Assembly: GCF_002836515.1 (NCBI RefSeq) | Contig: NZ_PJBC01000007.1 | Location: forward strand, 1 to 64,000 | Direction: 5' to 3' | Length of the DNA: 64,000 nucleotides | Source of the DNA: Pseudomonas sp. Choline-02u-1 | GTDB taxonomy: Bacteria > Pseudomonadota > Gammaproteobacteria > Pseudomonadales > Pseudomonadaceae | Shown here: positions 15,341 to 24,755 of the stretch, one piece after another | How the letters are laid out: each line of letters opens with the position of its first letter | Position numbering within the stretch: the stretch's first letter is position 1 | The notes under the pieces: model-generated | The model's database searches: none | What the model saw: only the letters and a program-made list of their open reading frames with translations | What the model was told of the DNA's origin: nothing | Translations under genes and position numbers: made by a program

Positions 15341-15360
15341 TGACTGACAGGTCAGTCACG
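15341..15360. promoter_or_regulatory. Palindromic operator candidate upstream of the crotonase gene
   Basis: GTGACTGAC-AG-GTCAGTCAC, perfect 9-base arms, 64 bases before the start of the crotonase gene. This shape suits a TetR-family repressor; no regulator gene is adjacent. Confidence 0.5.
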
Positions 15361-15423
15361 GCGCTTTACCTGGCTTGCGGCGGTGGGTAACGTCTGCCCA
15401 TCTTTCTAATAAGGAATAGCGTC

Positions 15424-16113
15424 ATGAGCGAGTTGATTGCCTACCACCTCGAAGACGGTATCGCGACCCTGACCCTGAACAACGGCAAGGTAAATGCCAT
15501 CTCCCCGGATGTGATTGCGGCGTTTAACGCGGCGCTGGATCAAGCGGTGGCGGATCGGGCCGTGGTGATCATTACCGGCCAACCGGGAATTCTCTCGGGC
15601 GGTTATGACCTGAAGGTGATGACGGCAGGGCCGAAAGAGGCCGTTGCGCTGGTGACAGCCGGTTCTACACTCGCCCGTCGCCTGCTCTCTCACCCGTTCC
15701 CGGTGATCGTTGCCTGTCCGGGACATGCCGTGGCCAAGGGCGCTTTCCTGCTGTTGTCCGCCGATTACCGCATCGGTGTCGACGGCCCGTTCAGCATCGG
15801 TCTGAACGAAGTGCAGATCGGCATGACCATGCACCACGCCGGTATTGAATTGGCACGTGATCGCTTGCGGCGTTCGGCTTTCCATCGTTCGGTAATCAAT
15901 GGCGAGATGTTCGATCCGCAAGGTGCCGTTGACGCAGGCTTCCTCGACAAGGTCGTGACTGCGCAAGAACTACAGGGCGCCGCTCTGGCTGCCGCGCGTC
16001 AGTTGAAGAAGATCAACATGCTCGCGCACAAGAACACCAAGCTCAAAGTGCGCAAGCATTTGCTGGAAATCCTCGACGATGCCATCGTCCAGGACCAACA
16101 GCATTTGGGCTGA
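15424..16113 (+). CDS. Crotonase/enoyl-CoA hydratase family protein
   Basis: A 229-residue protein with the crotonase fold: LNNGKVNAISPDV near residues 18-32, the oxyanion-hole strand ILSGGYDLKVM (about 59-69) and GHAVAKGAFLLLSADYRIG (about 101-119). Acidic catalytic residues used by true hydratases (as in mitochondrial crotonase) are not evident, so it may be a hydrolase, isomerase or another member. AAGGAATAGCGTC precedes the start. It stands alone, with a terminator after it. Confidence 0.88.
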   Translation: MSELIAYHLEDGIATLTLNNGKVNAISPDVIAAFNAALDQAVADRAVVIITGQPGILSGGYDLKVMTAGPKEAVALVTAGSTLARRLLSHPFPVIVACPGHAVAKGAFLLLSADYRIGVDGPFSIGLNEVQIGMTMHHAGIELARDRLRRSAFHRSVINGEMFDPQGAVDAGFLDKVVTAQELQGAALAAARQLKKINMLAHKNTKLKVRKHLLEILDDAIVQDQQHLG

Positions 16114-16138
16114 TTCGTCCAAGGTTCGCGTGCTAATG

Positions 16139-16168
16139 AAAAGCCCGACCCTCGTGTCGGGCTTTTTC
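16139..16168 (+). terminator. Rho-independent terminator
   Basis: AGCCCGAC / GTCGGGCT stem with A-run before and T5 after, 25 bases past the crotonase stop. Confidence 0.9.
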
Positions 16169-16333
16169 TTACAGCGGGTGTTGAAGATTCGCTAGAAGCT
16201 CTAGGACGCGCCTGACGAGCAATGCTGAAACATGCGCTTAAACATCGGCCATCTCCGGACTCTATAGCAGCAATTGCCGAAAACAGTGCACATCCGTACA
16301 CTGCGCCACCTTTTGTCCCGGTGGGCCTGCAAA

Positions 16334-17056
16334 ATGCTGTTCGTGTTTCGTATGTTGTTGATGGGCCTGCACTTTATTCTGGCGGGCGTACTGGGCGTGA
16401 TCCTTGGACTGTGCCGCCCGTTCAACCCGGACAACAGCCGACTGTGCGCCCGCCTCTACGCGCTGCCAGCAATGCGCATTTTGCGTTTGCGGGTCAAGTC
16501 CGAGGTCAACGGCTTGATGAACAAGCCTGACAGTTGCGTGATCATCGCCAACCACCAATCCAACTACGATCTTTTCGTGTTCGGCAACGTAGTCCCGCGC
16601 CGCACCGTGTGTATCGGCAAGAAAAGCCTGAAGTGGGTGCCTTTGTTTGGCCAGTTGTTCTGGCTGGCCGGCAATGTGTTGATCGACCGTGGCAATGCGC
16701 ACAAGGCGCGGCAGTCGATGCTGACGACCACCCACACCCTGCAGAACAAAGACACCTCGATCTGGGTATTTCCGGAAGGCACGCGCAACCTCGGAGAAGA
16801 GTTGTTGCCGTTCAAGAAAGGCGCGTTCCAGATGGCGATTGCTGCCGGCGTGCCAATCGTTCCAGTGTGCGTGAGCAGTTACGTCAAGCACATGCGCCTG
16901 AATCGCTGGCGCAGCGGCAACGTTCTCATACGCTCGCTGCCAGCGATTCCTACAGTCGGATTGACCATGGATGACATGCCCCAGCTCATCGAGCGATGCC
17001 GCGAGCAGATGCGCGAGTGCATCGAGTCGATGGATCGGCAACTGCAAGCCGCGTGA
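16334..17056 (+). CDS. 1-acyl-sn-glycerol-3-phosphate acyltransferase (PlsC family)
   Basis: A 240-residue membrane acyltransferase. A hydrophobic N-terminus (MLFVFRMLLMGLHFILAGVL) is followed by the catalytic NHQSNYD motif (H74, D79), the GKKSLKWVPLFG and FPEGTRN motifs (the latter near residue 147) and a VPIVPVCVSSY strand. It would transfer a fatty acyl group to lysophosphatidic acid at the inner membrane. The start at 16334 is preferred to TTG 16274, which adds an Arg-rich leader; the ribosome site is weak in either case. Confidence 0.88.
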   Translation: MLFVFRMLLMGLHFILAGVLGVILGLCRPFNPDNSRLCARLYALPAMRILRLRVKSEVNGLMNKPDSCVIIANHQSNYDLFVFGNVVPRRTVCIGKKSLKWVPLFGQLFWLAGNVLIDRGNAHKARQSMLTTTHTLQNKDTSIWVFPEGTRNLGEELLPFKKGAFQMAIAAGVPIVPVCVSSYVKHMRLNRWRSGNVLIRSLPAIPTVGLTMDDMPQLIERCREQMRECIESMDRQLQAA

Positions 17057-17061
17057 AAAAC

Positions 17062-17088
17062 AAACCCGCCCCGTGCGGGTTTTCTTTT
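17062..17088 (+). terminator. Rho-independent terminator
   Basis: ACCCGC / GCGGGT stem followed by TTTCTTTT, 7 bases after the acyltransferase stop. Confidence 0.8.
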
Positions 17089-17190
17089 GCCAGCTGAACT
17101 GTACAAGTTTCACTGACTCTCAAGCAGCGACACGGCTAAGCTGAAGCCTTGTTCCCCCTGCCATCTGCCAAGAAGAAGTGAATTACCACC

Positions 17191-18162
17191 ATGGGTCGAG
17201 TTGTTGCCGCTGCGGTGTACAGCGAGGGTAAGAAAGTCACCAATATTTCTCTGGACGAAGGCGCTGCCTGGGCTGCCAAACCGGGCCACTTTGTCTGGAT
17301 TGGTCTGGAAGAACCAGACGCACAGGAGTTATCCAACCTGCAACGCCAGTTCAATCTCCACGAACTGGCCATTGAAGATGCGTTGGAAAAACACAGCCGA
17401 CCGAAACTGGAAACCTTTGGTGACGCTCTGTTTATCGTCACCTACTCACCGGTTCGCGAAAACGGCGTTTTGCAATTCATCGAAACGCATATCTTCGCCG
17501 GCAGGGGTTACATCATCACTGCGCGCAACGGCCACTCCGCGTCTTACGCGCATGTGCGCCAACGCTGTGAAGCGCGTCCACTGTTGCTCGAGCATGGCGA
17601 AGATTTCGTTCTGTATGCGCTGCTTGATTTCGTCATCGAGAACTATCAGCCGGTAGGCGAAGCGATCCACGCCGAGATCGATGAGCTGGAGCGCAACGTG
17701 TTGTGCAGTGCTCTCAATGAGCGAGACATCCAGAAGCTGCACGGTTTACGCCGAGACGTGGTGCGCTTGCGTCGGTATGCGGCGCCGATGGTGGAAATCG
17801 GCGAAGAGCTGCAAAAGCTCAGCTTCCCGTTCATCGACAAGAACATGCGCCCGTATTTTCGCGATGTGCAGATCCACGTGACGCGGCAGATGGAAGACCT
17901 GAGCACGCTGGCGGACATTGCCAGCCAGACCATCGAGATCGGTGTGCTGCTTGAGGCCTCCCGGCAAAGCGTGGTGCAGCGCAAGTTCGCGGCATGGGCG
18001 GCGATTCTGGCATTCCCGACAGCGGTGGCGGGCATTTACGGGATGAACTTCGAGAATATGCCGGAGTTGACCTGGCATTACGGTTATTTTGCGGTGCTGG
18101 GGTTTATTGCGGTGGGTTGTGTAAGCTTGTGGGCGAGCTTCAAGCGGTCGGGGTGGTTGTAG
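17191..18162 (+). CDS. CorA-family magnesium/divalent cation transporter
   Basis: A 323-residue protein with a long cytoplasmic N-terminal domain, two C-terminal membrane helices (about 265-285 and 297-315) and the pore motif GMN at 284-286 (GIYGMNFENMPEL). Length and order fit CorA. It would carry Mg2+ (or Co2+/Ni2+, Zn2+ in some subfamilies) across the inner membrane as a pentamer. The transported ion cannot be told from sequence alone. The gene stands by itself and ends 5 bases before a REP hairpin. Confidence 0.93.
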   Translation: MGRVVAAAVYSEGKKVTNISLDEGAAWAAKPGHFVWIGLEEPDAQELSNLQRQFNLHELAIEDALEKHSRPKLETFGDALFIVTYSPVRENGVLQFIETHIFAGRGYIITARNGHSASYAHVRQRCEARPLLLEHGEDFVLYALLDFVIENYQPVGEAIHAEIDELERNVLCSALNERDIQKLHGLRRDVVRLRRYAAPMVEIGEELQKLSFPFIDKNMRPYFRDVQIHVTRQMEDLSTLADIASQTIEIGVLLEASRQSVVQRKFAAWAAILAFPTAVAGIYGMNFENMPELTWHYGYFAVLGFIAVGCVSLWASFKRSGWL

Positions 18163-18166
18163 AAAA

Positions 18167-18232
18167 GAAAGATCGCAGCCTTCGGCAACTCCTACAGAAT
18201 TTCGATGTGGGAGCTGCCGCCGCGATCTTTGG
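18167..18232. repeat. REP-type inverted repeat
   Basis: AAAGATCGCAGCCTTCGGCAACTCC pattern (written here in part: GATCGCAGCCTTCGGCAACT) faces GGGAGCTGCCGCCGCGATCTT. Lies between convergent corA and amidotransferase genes. Confidence 0.85.
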
Positions 18233-18244
18233 AACTTGCAAGTG

Positions 18245-18967
18245 TCAGGCAGCTTCCGGCTTGTGCGCCACAAACCGCATCATCCACTCAGCGACCGTAG
18301 CGCCGTGATGCTCCTGCTCAAGGCTGGCAACACCCTTGCTGTAGATCTGCGAACCCAGCGCTTCCTGCCGTAGTTCAAGCAGTGCGCGCGAGTAATCGTG
18401 AATGAACTCCGGGTGACCCTGGAAGCACAGCACTTGATCGTTGATGTGATAAGCCGCGAACGGGCAGAAATCGCTGGAGGCGATCACCGTCGCATTCTCC
18501 GGTAGCTCGGTCACTTGATCCTGGTGGCTGATCAGCAGTGTCAGCTCCTCGCGCACCGGGCTCATCCACGGAGCCTTGGCCGCCAGCTTGTAGCTGTGGG
18601 TGCCGACGCCCCACCCCTGGGATGCTCGCTCACTCTTGCCCCCAAGCAGCAACGCCAGCAATTGATGGCCGAAGCACACGCCGAGCAGTTTGTCGCCGCG
18701 CTCGTAGCGATTCAAAAGATAAGTCTTGAGAGTTTGAATCCACGGATCGGTACCGAACGAGTCGGCCTTGCTGCCGGTGACCAGGTACGCATCGAAAGTC
18801 TGATCGTCGCTTGGGTATTCGCCCTTCACCACGTTGTAGACAGTGAACTCAGCGGCGATCGGTTGTTGCGAAAAAAGGCGCTGAAACATCTGCCCATAGC
18901 CCTGATACTGATCGATCAGCTCGGGGCGCAGGATGTCGGTTTCGAGAATGCAGATGCGCAACGGCAT
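18245..18967 (-). CDS. Class I glutamine amidotransferase (GuaA-like domain protein)
   Basis: A 240-residue stand-alone GATase1 domain. The triad is visible: Cys98 in LGVCFGHQ, His185 and Glu187 in FQGHPEF. The start MPLRICILETD at 18967 is chosen over an upstream extension that lacks family similarity. The stand-alone form resembles YfeJ/gamma-glutamyl hydrolase-like proteins whose substrate is often unknown. It is transcribed away from the fatty-acid genes behind it. Confidence 0.85.
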   Translation of the reverse strand: MPLRICILETDILRPELIDQYQGYGQMFQRLFSQQPIAAEFTVYNVVKGEYPSDDQTFDAYLVTGSKADSFGTDPWIQTLKTYLLNRYERGDKLLGVCFGHQLLALLLGGKSERASQGWGVGTHSYKLAAKAPWMSPVREELTLLISHQDQVTELPENATVIASSDFCPFAAYHINDQVLCFQGHPEFIHDYSRALLELRQEALGSQIYSKGVASLEQEHHGATVAEWMMRFVAHKPEAA

Positions 18968-19059
18968 AAAAAATACCTGACAGGTGATGGGAATAATGAA
19001 CACCCCAGAGCCTGCCCTGAAACACCAGGCCAAGGCAAGCCCCGAAATGCCCGCTTGCC

Positions 19060-21204
19060 TTAGAACATTTCACCTTTCGCCGCTTTATCCAGCAGCAGCG
19101 CTGGCGGCGTAAATCGCTCGCCATATTGCTCCGCCAGATATTGCGCACGGGCGATGAAGTCCTTCAGGCCATACTGGTTGATGAACTGCAGCGCACCGCC
19201 GGTCCATGCGGCAAACCCAATGCCGAAGATTGAGCCGACGTTGGCATCCGCCGTCGAGGTCAACACGCCCTCCTCCACACAACGCACGGTTTCGATGGCC
19301 TGCACAAACAACAGACGATCACGCACATCCTTCGCTGGAATCTGTCCGTCGGGCTTCTCGAAACGCGTCTTCAATTCGGGCCACAGACGCTTTGAGGTTC
19401 CCGCCGGGTACTCATAAAAGCCGCCTCCGGCAGCTTTGCCTGATCGCTTGAATTCATTGAGCATCAAGTCAATCACGGCGAAGGCCGGATGCTCGATCGG
19501 CGTTTGCCCCTCGGCCTGCAGGTCCCTGGCCGTTTGCAGACGGATATGGCTCATCAGACTGAGGGAAACTTCGTCGGAGATTGCCAGAGGCCCGACCGGC
19601 ATCCCGGCCTTGCGCGCTTCGGTCTCGATCATCGGCGCACTGACGCCCTCGCCGAGCATGGCAATGCCTTCGTTGGTGAATGTGCCGAAAACCCGTGAGG
19701 TGAAGAAGCCGCGACTGTCGTTGACCACAATCGGAGTTTTCTTGATCTGCAGAACGAAATCGAAACCGCGAGCGAGAGTTTCGGCGCTGGTCTGCGCACC
19801 TTTGATGATTTCCACCAGCGGCATTTTTTCTACCGGACTGAAGAAATGCAGGCCGATGAATTTGCTTTGATCGGGCACCGCCGTCGCCAGACCGGTGATC
19901 GGCAACGTCGACGTATTGGAAGCGATCACCGCTTCGCCACCCGCTACCTGTTGCGCGGCGGCGGACACCTTGGCTTTGAGTTGGCGATCTTCGAACACCG
20001 CTTCGATGATCAGATCGCAACCGCTTAGATCGGCATCGCTTTCGCTCGTAACGATACGCGCCAGCACCGCTTCGCGCTGTTCGACAGTCATTTGACCACG
20101 GGCGACTTTCTTATCCAGCAGCGCCGCGCAATGCGCTTTGCCCTTCTCGGCAGCGGCGAGGTTGATGTCCTTGAGGACGACGTCGATACCGGCCGAGGCG
20201 CTGACGAATGCGATGCCCGCGCCCATCATGCCGGCGCCAAGTACACCCACCTTCTGCGTTTTATGAGGCGCAAAACCTTGCGGCCTTGAACCGCCAGCGT
20301 TGATCTCGTTCAACTGGAACCAGAACGTGCCGATCAGGTTTTTCGAGATCTGCCCGGTCGTCAATTCTGTGAAATAACGGGTTTCGATCAGGTGCGCTGT
20401 GTCGAAATCGACCTGAGCACCCTCCACCGCCGCGCACAGAATCTTCTCCGGCGCCGGCAGCGTGCCCTGGGTTTTCGCGCGCAGGATCGATGGCGCGATC
20501 GCCAGCATCTGCGCCACTTTCGGGTTAGACGGCGTCCCGCCGGGAATCTGGTAACCCTTGACGTCCCAGCGCTGCACTGCCGCCGGGTTGGCGATAATCC
20601 AGGCGCGCGCCTTGGCCAGCAGCTCATCGTGATTCGCTGCCAGTTCATCAATCAGCCCGGCCTGCAACGCCTGTTGCGGGCGCACCTTTTTGCCTTCGAG
20701 CAGATACGGCAGGGCTTTTTCGATGCCGAGCATGCGCACCATGCGTACGACTCCGCCACCGCCCGGCAACAGCCCCAGCGTCACCTCCGGCAAACCGAGT
20801 TGCAGCGAGGCATCATCCACGGCGATGCGGTAATGACAGGCCAGGCAAATTTCCCAACCACCACCCAGCGCAGCGCCGTTGATCGCCGCGACCACCGGCC
20901 TACCGAGGGTTTCCAGGCTGCGCAACTGCGCCTTGAGCGTCAGCACCATGTCGTAGAAGGCTTTGGCCTCGGGCTTGCCGACCTTGATCAGTTCATTGAG
21001 GTCGCCGCCGGCAAAGAAGGTTTTCTTCGCAGAAGTGATGATCACCCCGGCAATGCTGTCTTTTTCCGCTGCCAGGCGAGCGACGCAAGCGGCCATGGCC
21101 TCGCGGTAAACGGCATTCATGGTGTTGGCGCTCTGGCCCGGCATGTCCATGGTCAGCACGACAATACCGTCCTGGCCTTTTTCGTAACGAATGGCTTCGC
21201 TCAT
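19060..21204 (-). CDS. FadB/FadJ-like multifunctional 3-hydroxyacyl-CoA dehydrogenase / enoyl-CoA hydratase
   Basis: A 714-residue fusion. The N-terminal crotonase domain (about 1-190) carries FFAGGDLNEL and NGAALGGGWEICLACHYRIA; the NAD-binding domain starts near residue 320 (GVLGAGMMGAGIAFVSASAG), with the LHFFSPVEKMPLVEI catalytic His region and the C-terminal dehydrogenase domains (GPLAISDEVSLSL, GGGFYEYP). It would hydrate 2-enoyl-CoA and oxidise 3-hydroxyacyl-CoA in beta-oxidation. It follows the thiolase gene by 24 bases in the same operon. Confidence 0.93.
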   Translation of the reverse strand: MSEAIRYEKGQDGIVVLTMDMPGQSANTMNAVYREAMAACVARLAAEKDSIAGVIITSAKKTFFAGGDLNELIKVGKPEAKAFYDMVLTLKAQLRSLETLGRPVVAAINGAALGGGWEICLACHYRIAVDDASLQLGLPEVTLGLLPGGGGVVRMVRMLGIEKALPYLLEGKKVRPQQALQAGLIDELAANHDELLAKARAWIIANPAAVQRWDVKGYQIPGGTPSNPKVAQMLAIAPSILRAKTQGTLPAPEKILCAAVEGAQVDFDTAHLIETRYFTELTTGQISKNLIGTFWFQLNEINAGGSRPQGFAPHKTQKVGVLGAGMMGAGIAFVSASAGIDVVLKDINLAAAEKGKAHCAALLDKKVARGQMTVEQREAVLARIVTSESDADLSGCDLIIEAVFEDRQLKAKVSAAAQQVAGGEAVIASNTSTLPITGLATAVPDQSKFIGLHFFSPVEKMPLVEIIKGAQTSAETLARGFDFVLQIKKTPIVVNDSRGFFTSRVFGTFTNEGIAMLGEGVSAPMIETEARKAGMPVGPLAISDEVSLSLMSHIRLQTARDLQAEGQTPIEHPAFAVIDLMLNEFKRSGKAAGGGFYEYPAGTSKRLWPELKTRFEKPDGQIPAKDVRDRLLFVQAIETVRCVEEGVLTSTADANVGSIFGIGFAAWTGGALQFINQYGLKDFIARAQYLAEQYGERFTPPALLLDKAAKGEMF

Positions 21205-21228
21205 AACAGAATTCCTTGAAGTCGGGGC

Positions 21229-22434
21229 TCAGAGCCGTTCGATGATGGTGGCGATGCCCATGCCGCCGCCGACACACAGCGTCGCCAGGCCGTAGCGCAG
21301 ATGTCGCGCTTCGAGCTCATCGAGCAGGGTGCCCAGGATCGCGCAACCGGTGGCACCCAGCGGGTGGCCCATAGCAATCGAGCCGCCGTTGACGTTGACC
21401 TTGTTCGGGTCAACCGCCATGTCCTTGAGGAACTTCAACACCACCGAGGCAAACGCTTCGTTGACTTCGAACAGGTCGATGTCCTGCACACGCAGTCCGG
21501 CCTTTGCCAGCGCTTTGCGCGTCGCCGGCGCCGGGCCGGTGAGCATGATGGTCGGGTCGGTACTGGTAACGGCTGTGGCGACGATGCGCGCTCGCGGCTG
21601 CAAACCCAGCGCGCGGCCCTTGGCTTCGGAGCCGATGAGCATCAGCGCCGCGCCGTCGACGATCCCGGAACTGTTGCCTGGCGTGTGCACGTGGTTGATC
21701 CGCTCGACATGGCTGTAGACCCGCAACGCCGTGGCGTCAAAGCCCATCTGCCCGATCATTTCGAAACTCGGCTTGAGCTTGCCCAAGCCTTCGAGGGTCG
21801 ATTCGGCGCGAATGAATTCATCGTGATCAAGGAGGATAATGCCGTTCTGGTCCTGCACCGGCACCAGCGACTTGCTGAACGAGCCGTCAGCCCGCGCGCG
21901 GGCCGCTTTCTGTTGCGAATGCAGGGCGTAGGCATCGACGTCCTGCCGGCTGAAGCCTTCGAGGGTGGCAATCAGGTCGGCGCCGACGCCTTGGGGGGTG
22001 AAGTGGCTGTGCAAATTGGTCTGCGGATCCAGCGCCCAGGCGCCGCCATCGCTGCCCATCGGCACCCGTGACATCGACTCGACGCCGCCGACCACCACCA
22101 GATCCTCGAATCCTGAGCGCACTTTCATCGCCCCGAGATTCACGGCTTCCAGACCTGAAGCGCAAAAACGGTTGATCTGCACGCCGGCGACACTGACGTC
22201 CCAGTCGGCCACTTGCACCGCCGTTTTGGCGATGTCCGAACCTTGATCGCCAATCGGCGTGACGCAGCCGAGGACGACGTCATCGACCTGACTGGTATCG
22301 AGCGCGGTGCGCACCTGCAAAGCACTCAGCAAACCCGCCACCAGGTTGACCGGTTTAACGCTGTGCAGCGCACCATCGGCCTTGCCTTTGCCGCGCGGGG
22401 TGCGTAAGGCATCGAAAATCAAAGCTTCAGTCAT
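21229..22434 (-). CDS. Acetyl-CoA C-acyltransferase (thiolase)
   Basis: A 401-residue thiolase with the nucleophile Cys91 ([12 protein letters not shown]), the [14 protein letters not shown]is motif near residue 357 and the C-terminal CVGGGMG Cys near 387. It completes beta-oxidation by cleaving 3-ketoacyl-CoA with CoA. It is the first gene of a two-gene operon with the multifunctional enzyme downstream, the usual pairing although this is the reverse gene order of fadBA. A palindrome TGAACCGGTTCA lies about 120 bases upstream. Confidence 0.94.
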   Translation of the reverse strand: MTEALIFDALRTPRGKGKADGALHSVKPVNLVAGLLSALQVRTALDTSQVDDVVLGCVTPIGDQGSDIAKTAVQVADWDVSVAGVQINRFCASGLEAVNLGAMKVRSGFEDLVVVGGVESMSRVPMGSDGGAWALDPQTNLHSHFTPQGVGADLIATLEGFSRQDVDAYALHSQQKAARARADGSFSKSLVPVQDQNGIILLDHDEFIRAESTLEGLGKLKPSFEMIGQMGFDATALRVYSHVERINHVHTPGNSSGIVDGAALMLIGSEAKGRALGLQPRARIVATAVTSTDPTIMLTGPAPATRKALAKAGLRVQDIDLFEVNEAFASVVLKFLKDMAVDPNKVNVNGGSIAMGHPLGATGCAILGTLLDELEARHLRYGLATLCVGGGMGIATIIERL

Positions 22435-22820
22435 GACGTCCTCGAACCTGATCTATGGTCGCTTCACTTTCGCCCCGAGCAGACTGCCAGGCAATGACCA
22501 CATTGCTCAAAGCGCTTGACGCACACGCTCAGACGGACGGTCATCGGGTCTCAGGTGAACCGGTTCAGGTCACCGAGTTGTCTAGCCAGCGGGCGGCGAA
22601 GAAGCTGGCAATACGCCTCATGTGTTTTTTAAAGCTTTTCGCGAGCGCTCCATATGAAATGGATCTAAGCCACCGCTGACGTGGGCCCTAAGGTGAACAT
22701 GTACGCCATCGTCGTCGGGTTTTGCCGAGACGGGCGTCCTCCAACAGGAAGTGCAACGCATGCTGTCAGGGATATGCGGTCAGGCATGCATCAGGAAATA
22801 ACAATAAAGGCGGTCAAGCC
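22435..22820. other. Intergenic region with a candidate operator
   Basis: It holds the promoter region of the thiolase operon (minus strand). A perfect 12-base palindrome TGAACCGGTTCA lies at 22556-22567, a plausible repressor site. Open frames across 22455-22884 show no motif or ribosome site and are not called. Confidence 0.45.
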
Positions 22821-22916
22821 ATGTTCAAACAACCGAAAGTACGTCAAGCAGGACTCATTCTTTTTGCCACGACGCTGTTGTTGATCTTGCCGAATCTGAC
22901 CAAGGTCATCGGCTGA
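22821..22916 (+). CDS. Short single-span membrane protein (31 aa)
   Basis: ATG 22821 with a Shine-Dalgarno-like AAAGGCGG about 8 bases before. The product MFKQPKVRQAGLILFATTLL... has a basic N-terminus, one membrane segment (residues 10-25) and ends TKVIG. I have a vague memory of near-identical short frames in other pseudomonads. Function unknown. Confidence 0.5.
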   Translation: MFKQPKVRQAGLILFATTLLLILPNLTKVIG

Positions 22917-23011
22917 CTCAAGCGGCGCGTGCTGTATATCGCCACTGAAAATGTGACTGGCCCGCTACCCGGGCCAGCGTGGTTGTGCCAACCTTTGCGC
23001 ACTCCCCCGAC

Positions 23012-23833
23012 ATGGACGGCGATCATTTGAAAACGCTCATTGCGCTCGCAGCCATGCTGCTGAGCTTGCCCTTGGCTGCCGCACAACTGGACCTGCAGTT
23101 AGGCGCAAACAGCCGCACCTGGCAGACCGAGGAATTACTCAAGCATCCTCAAGTGCAAACCCTCACGATCAACAATGATGTTTCCTACAAAAAAGACATG
23201 ACCTATCAAGTTGTGCCTGTGGCAGCGCTGCTGATCGGCGTCAAGCCCGAAGATCACTTGCAAGCGGTGGCGCTGGACGGCTTTGCCGCAGAATTGGCGG
23301 CTGCGCCGTTGCTTGACAGGGACGGCGCACGAGCATGGCTGGCAATCGAGGATCCGGCGCAGCCGTGGCCACCGTTGTCGGCGGGCAAGCATAGCGCCGG
23401 GCCGTTCTATCTGGTCTGGACTGATCCGCAGGCCGGCAATATCAGCCCCGAACAGTGGCCGTTCGAAGTCGCCAGCATCAAGTTGATGGCGCCAGTGGCC
23501 CAGCGCTTCCCTGCCCTGCTGCCGGATCGTGCCTTGAAGGCCGATGATCCGGTGAACCAGGGTTTTGCCTTGTTTCAGAAAAACTGCCTGGCGTGTCACC
23601 GGTTGAATGGTGCCGGGGATGCGCAGTTCGGGCCTGATCTGAATATTCCGTATAGCCCGACCGAGTATTTCGGTGCTGATTTCTTGAAGCGTTACATTCG
23701 CGACCCGCAGAGTTTGCGCCAGTGGCCGCAGGCGAAGATGCCGGAGTTTTCGGCGCAGGTGTTGCCGGACGGGGATCTCGAAATGCTGGTGGGCTATCTC
23801 AAGCACATGGCCGGGCGCAAAGTTAAACCCTGA
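23012..23833 (+). CDS. Periplasmic cytochrome c-type protein
   Basis: A 273-residue protein with signal peptide (LKTLIALAAMLLSLPLAAAQ) and a C-terminal class I cytochrome c domain with CLACH heme motif near residue 195 and a Met ligand candidate in KMPEFS. The N-terminal 150 residues resemble a molybdopterin-oxidoreductase-like or sulfite-oxidase-partner domain (NNDVSYKKDMTYQVVPVAALL). The true start may be TTG 23027 (reading MKTLIAL), which follows GGACGG and gives a more normal signal peptide. It likely hands electrons to a periplasmic or membrane partner not identified here. Confidence 0.8.
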   Translation: MDGDHLKTLIALAAMLLSLPLAAAQLDLQLGANSRTWQTEELLKHPQVQTLTINNDVSYKKDMTYQVVPVAALLIGVKPEDHLQAVALDGFAAELAAAPLLDRDGARAWLAIEDPAQPWPPLSAGKHSAGPFYLVWTDPQAGNISPEQWPFEVASIKLMAPVAQRFPALLPDRALKADDPVNQGFALFQKNCLACHRLNGAGDAQFGPDLNIPYSPTEYFGADFLKRYIRDPQSLRQWPQAKMPEFSAQVLPDGDLEMLVGYLKHMAGRKVKP

Positions 23834-23850
23834 TCAGCAGAAAACTTTGC

Positions 23851-23942
23851 AGGAGCTGTCGAGTGCAACGAGGCTGCGATCTTTTGATCCTGTTTTTTAC
23901 AGATAAGATCAAAAGATCGCAGCGTGCCGCAGCTCCTACAGG
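23851..23942. repeat. REP-type inverted repeat
   Basis: AGGAGCTG...GGCTGCGATCTTTTGATC faces GATCAAAAGATCGCAGC...GCAGCTCCTACAGGG; lies between convergent genes. Confidence 0.85.
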
Positions 23943-23951
23943 GCCCCGCAA

Positions 23952-24755
23952 TTACTGTTGCTGCACGGAAATTACCGGCGTCGGCGAGACGAACACCTTC
24001 GCGTGCATCTGCTCGCAGCCACCGCCCCGGCGCATGCCACGTACCGGGCAGGCATCAAGATAATCCAGGCCCACCGCCAGTTTGAGATGTCGTTCGGGGC
24101 GTGCCAGCTGGTTGGTCACGTCGAAGCTGTACCACGCGTCATCCAGCCACGCTTCCGCCCAGGCATGGCTGGCCAGATGCTCGCAATCTTCGCTATACAG
24201 ATAACCCGACACGTAACGCGACGGCACGCCGAGGCTGCGGGCGCAGGCGAGAAATGCGTGCGCATGATCCTGACAAACCCCGGCGCGACCAGCGAATGCT
24301 TCGGCGGCGCTGGTGTCGACTTCGGTAGAGCCAGGGGTGTAGGTCATGTACTGATTCAGGCCATGCATCAAATCGATCAGCGCGGTGCGATCACGGCGTT
24401 GCTTGCAGTTTTTCTCTGCAAACTCGCGCAGGGCTTCGTCGGCTTCGGTCAGCCGCGTGAAGCGCAGGAAGGGCAGCGCTGACTGGCTTTCGTGTTCGGC
24501 CTCGCGCAATTCATCGATATCGACCTGACCACGGGCGCCAATAATGATCGCTTCGTGCGGCTCGTCCATGGTCAGCACATGCAGGATGTTGCCAAACGGA
24601 TCGAGCTGCGCTCGCACCGGACGCGGCAGGTCGAGTTGCCAACTGAGTACATGCTGACGCTCGCTGTCGTGGGGAGTCAGGCGCAGGTACTGGATGCTCG
24701 CCCGCACCTGATCTTCGTAGTGATAGGTGGTCTCGTGGCTTATGGAAAGTCTCAT
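23952..24755 (-). CDS. Transglutaminase-like cysteine peptidase family protein
   Basis: A 267-residue protein with an N-terminal beta domain (MRLSISHETTYHYEDQVRAS) and a transglutaminase-like core: the Cys in GRAGVCQDHAHAFLACARSLG, His in EHLASHAWAEAWLDDAWYSFD and the following Asp. It is the third gene of a conserved operon with a circularly permuted ATP-grasp protein and an alpha-E protein; its start overlaps the alpha-E stop by 4 bases. The system is thought to make or process a peptide-like product, but no substrate is known to me. Confidence 0.9.
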   Translation of the reverse strand: MRLSISHETTYHYEDQVRASIQYLRLTPHDSERQHVLSWQLDLPRPVRAQLDPFGNILHVLTMDEPHEAIIIGARGQVDIDELREAEHESQSALPFLRFTRLTEADEALREFAEKNCKQRRDRTALIDLMHGLNQYMTYTPGSTEVDTSAAEAFAGRAGVCQDHAHAFLACARSLGVPSRYVSGYLYSEDCEHLASHAWAEAWLDDAWYSFDVTNQLARPERHLKLAVGLDYLDACPVRGMRRGGGCEQMHAKVFVSPTPVISVQQQ

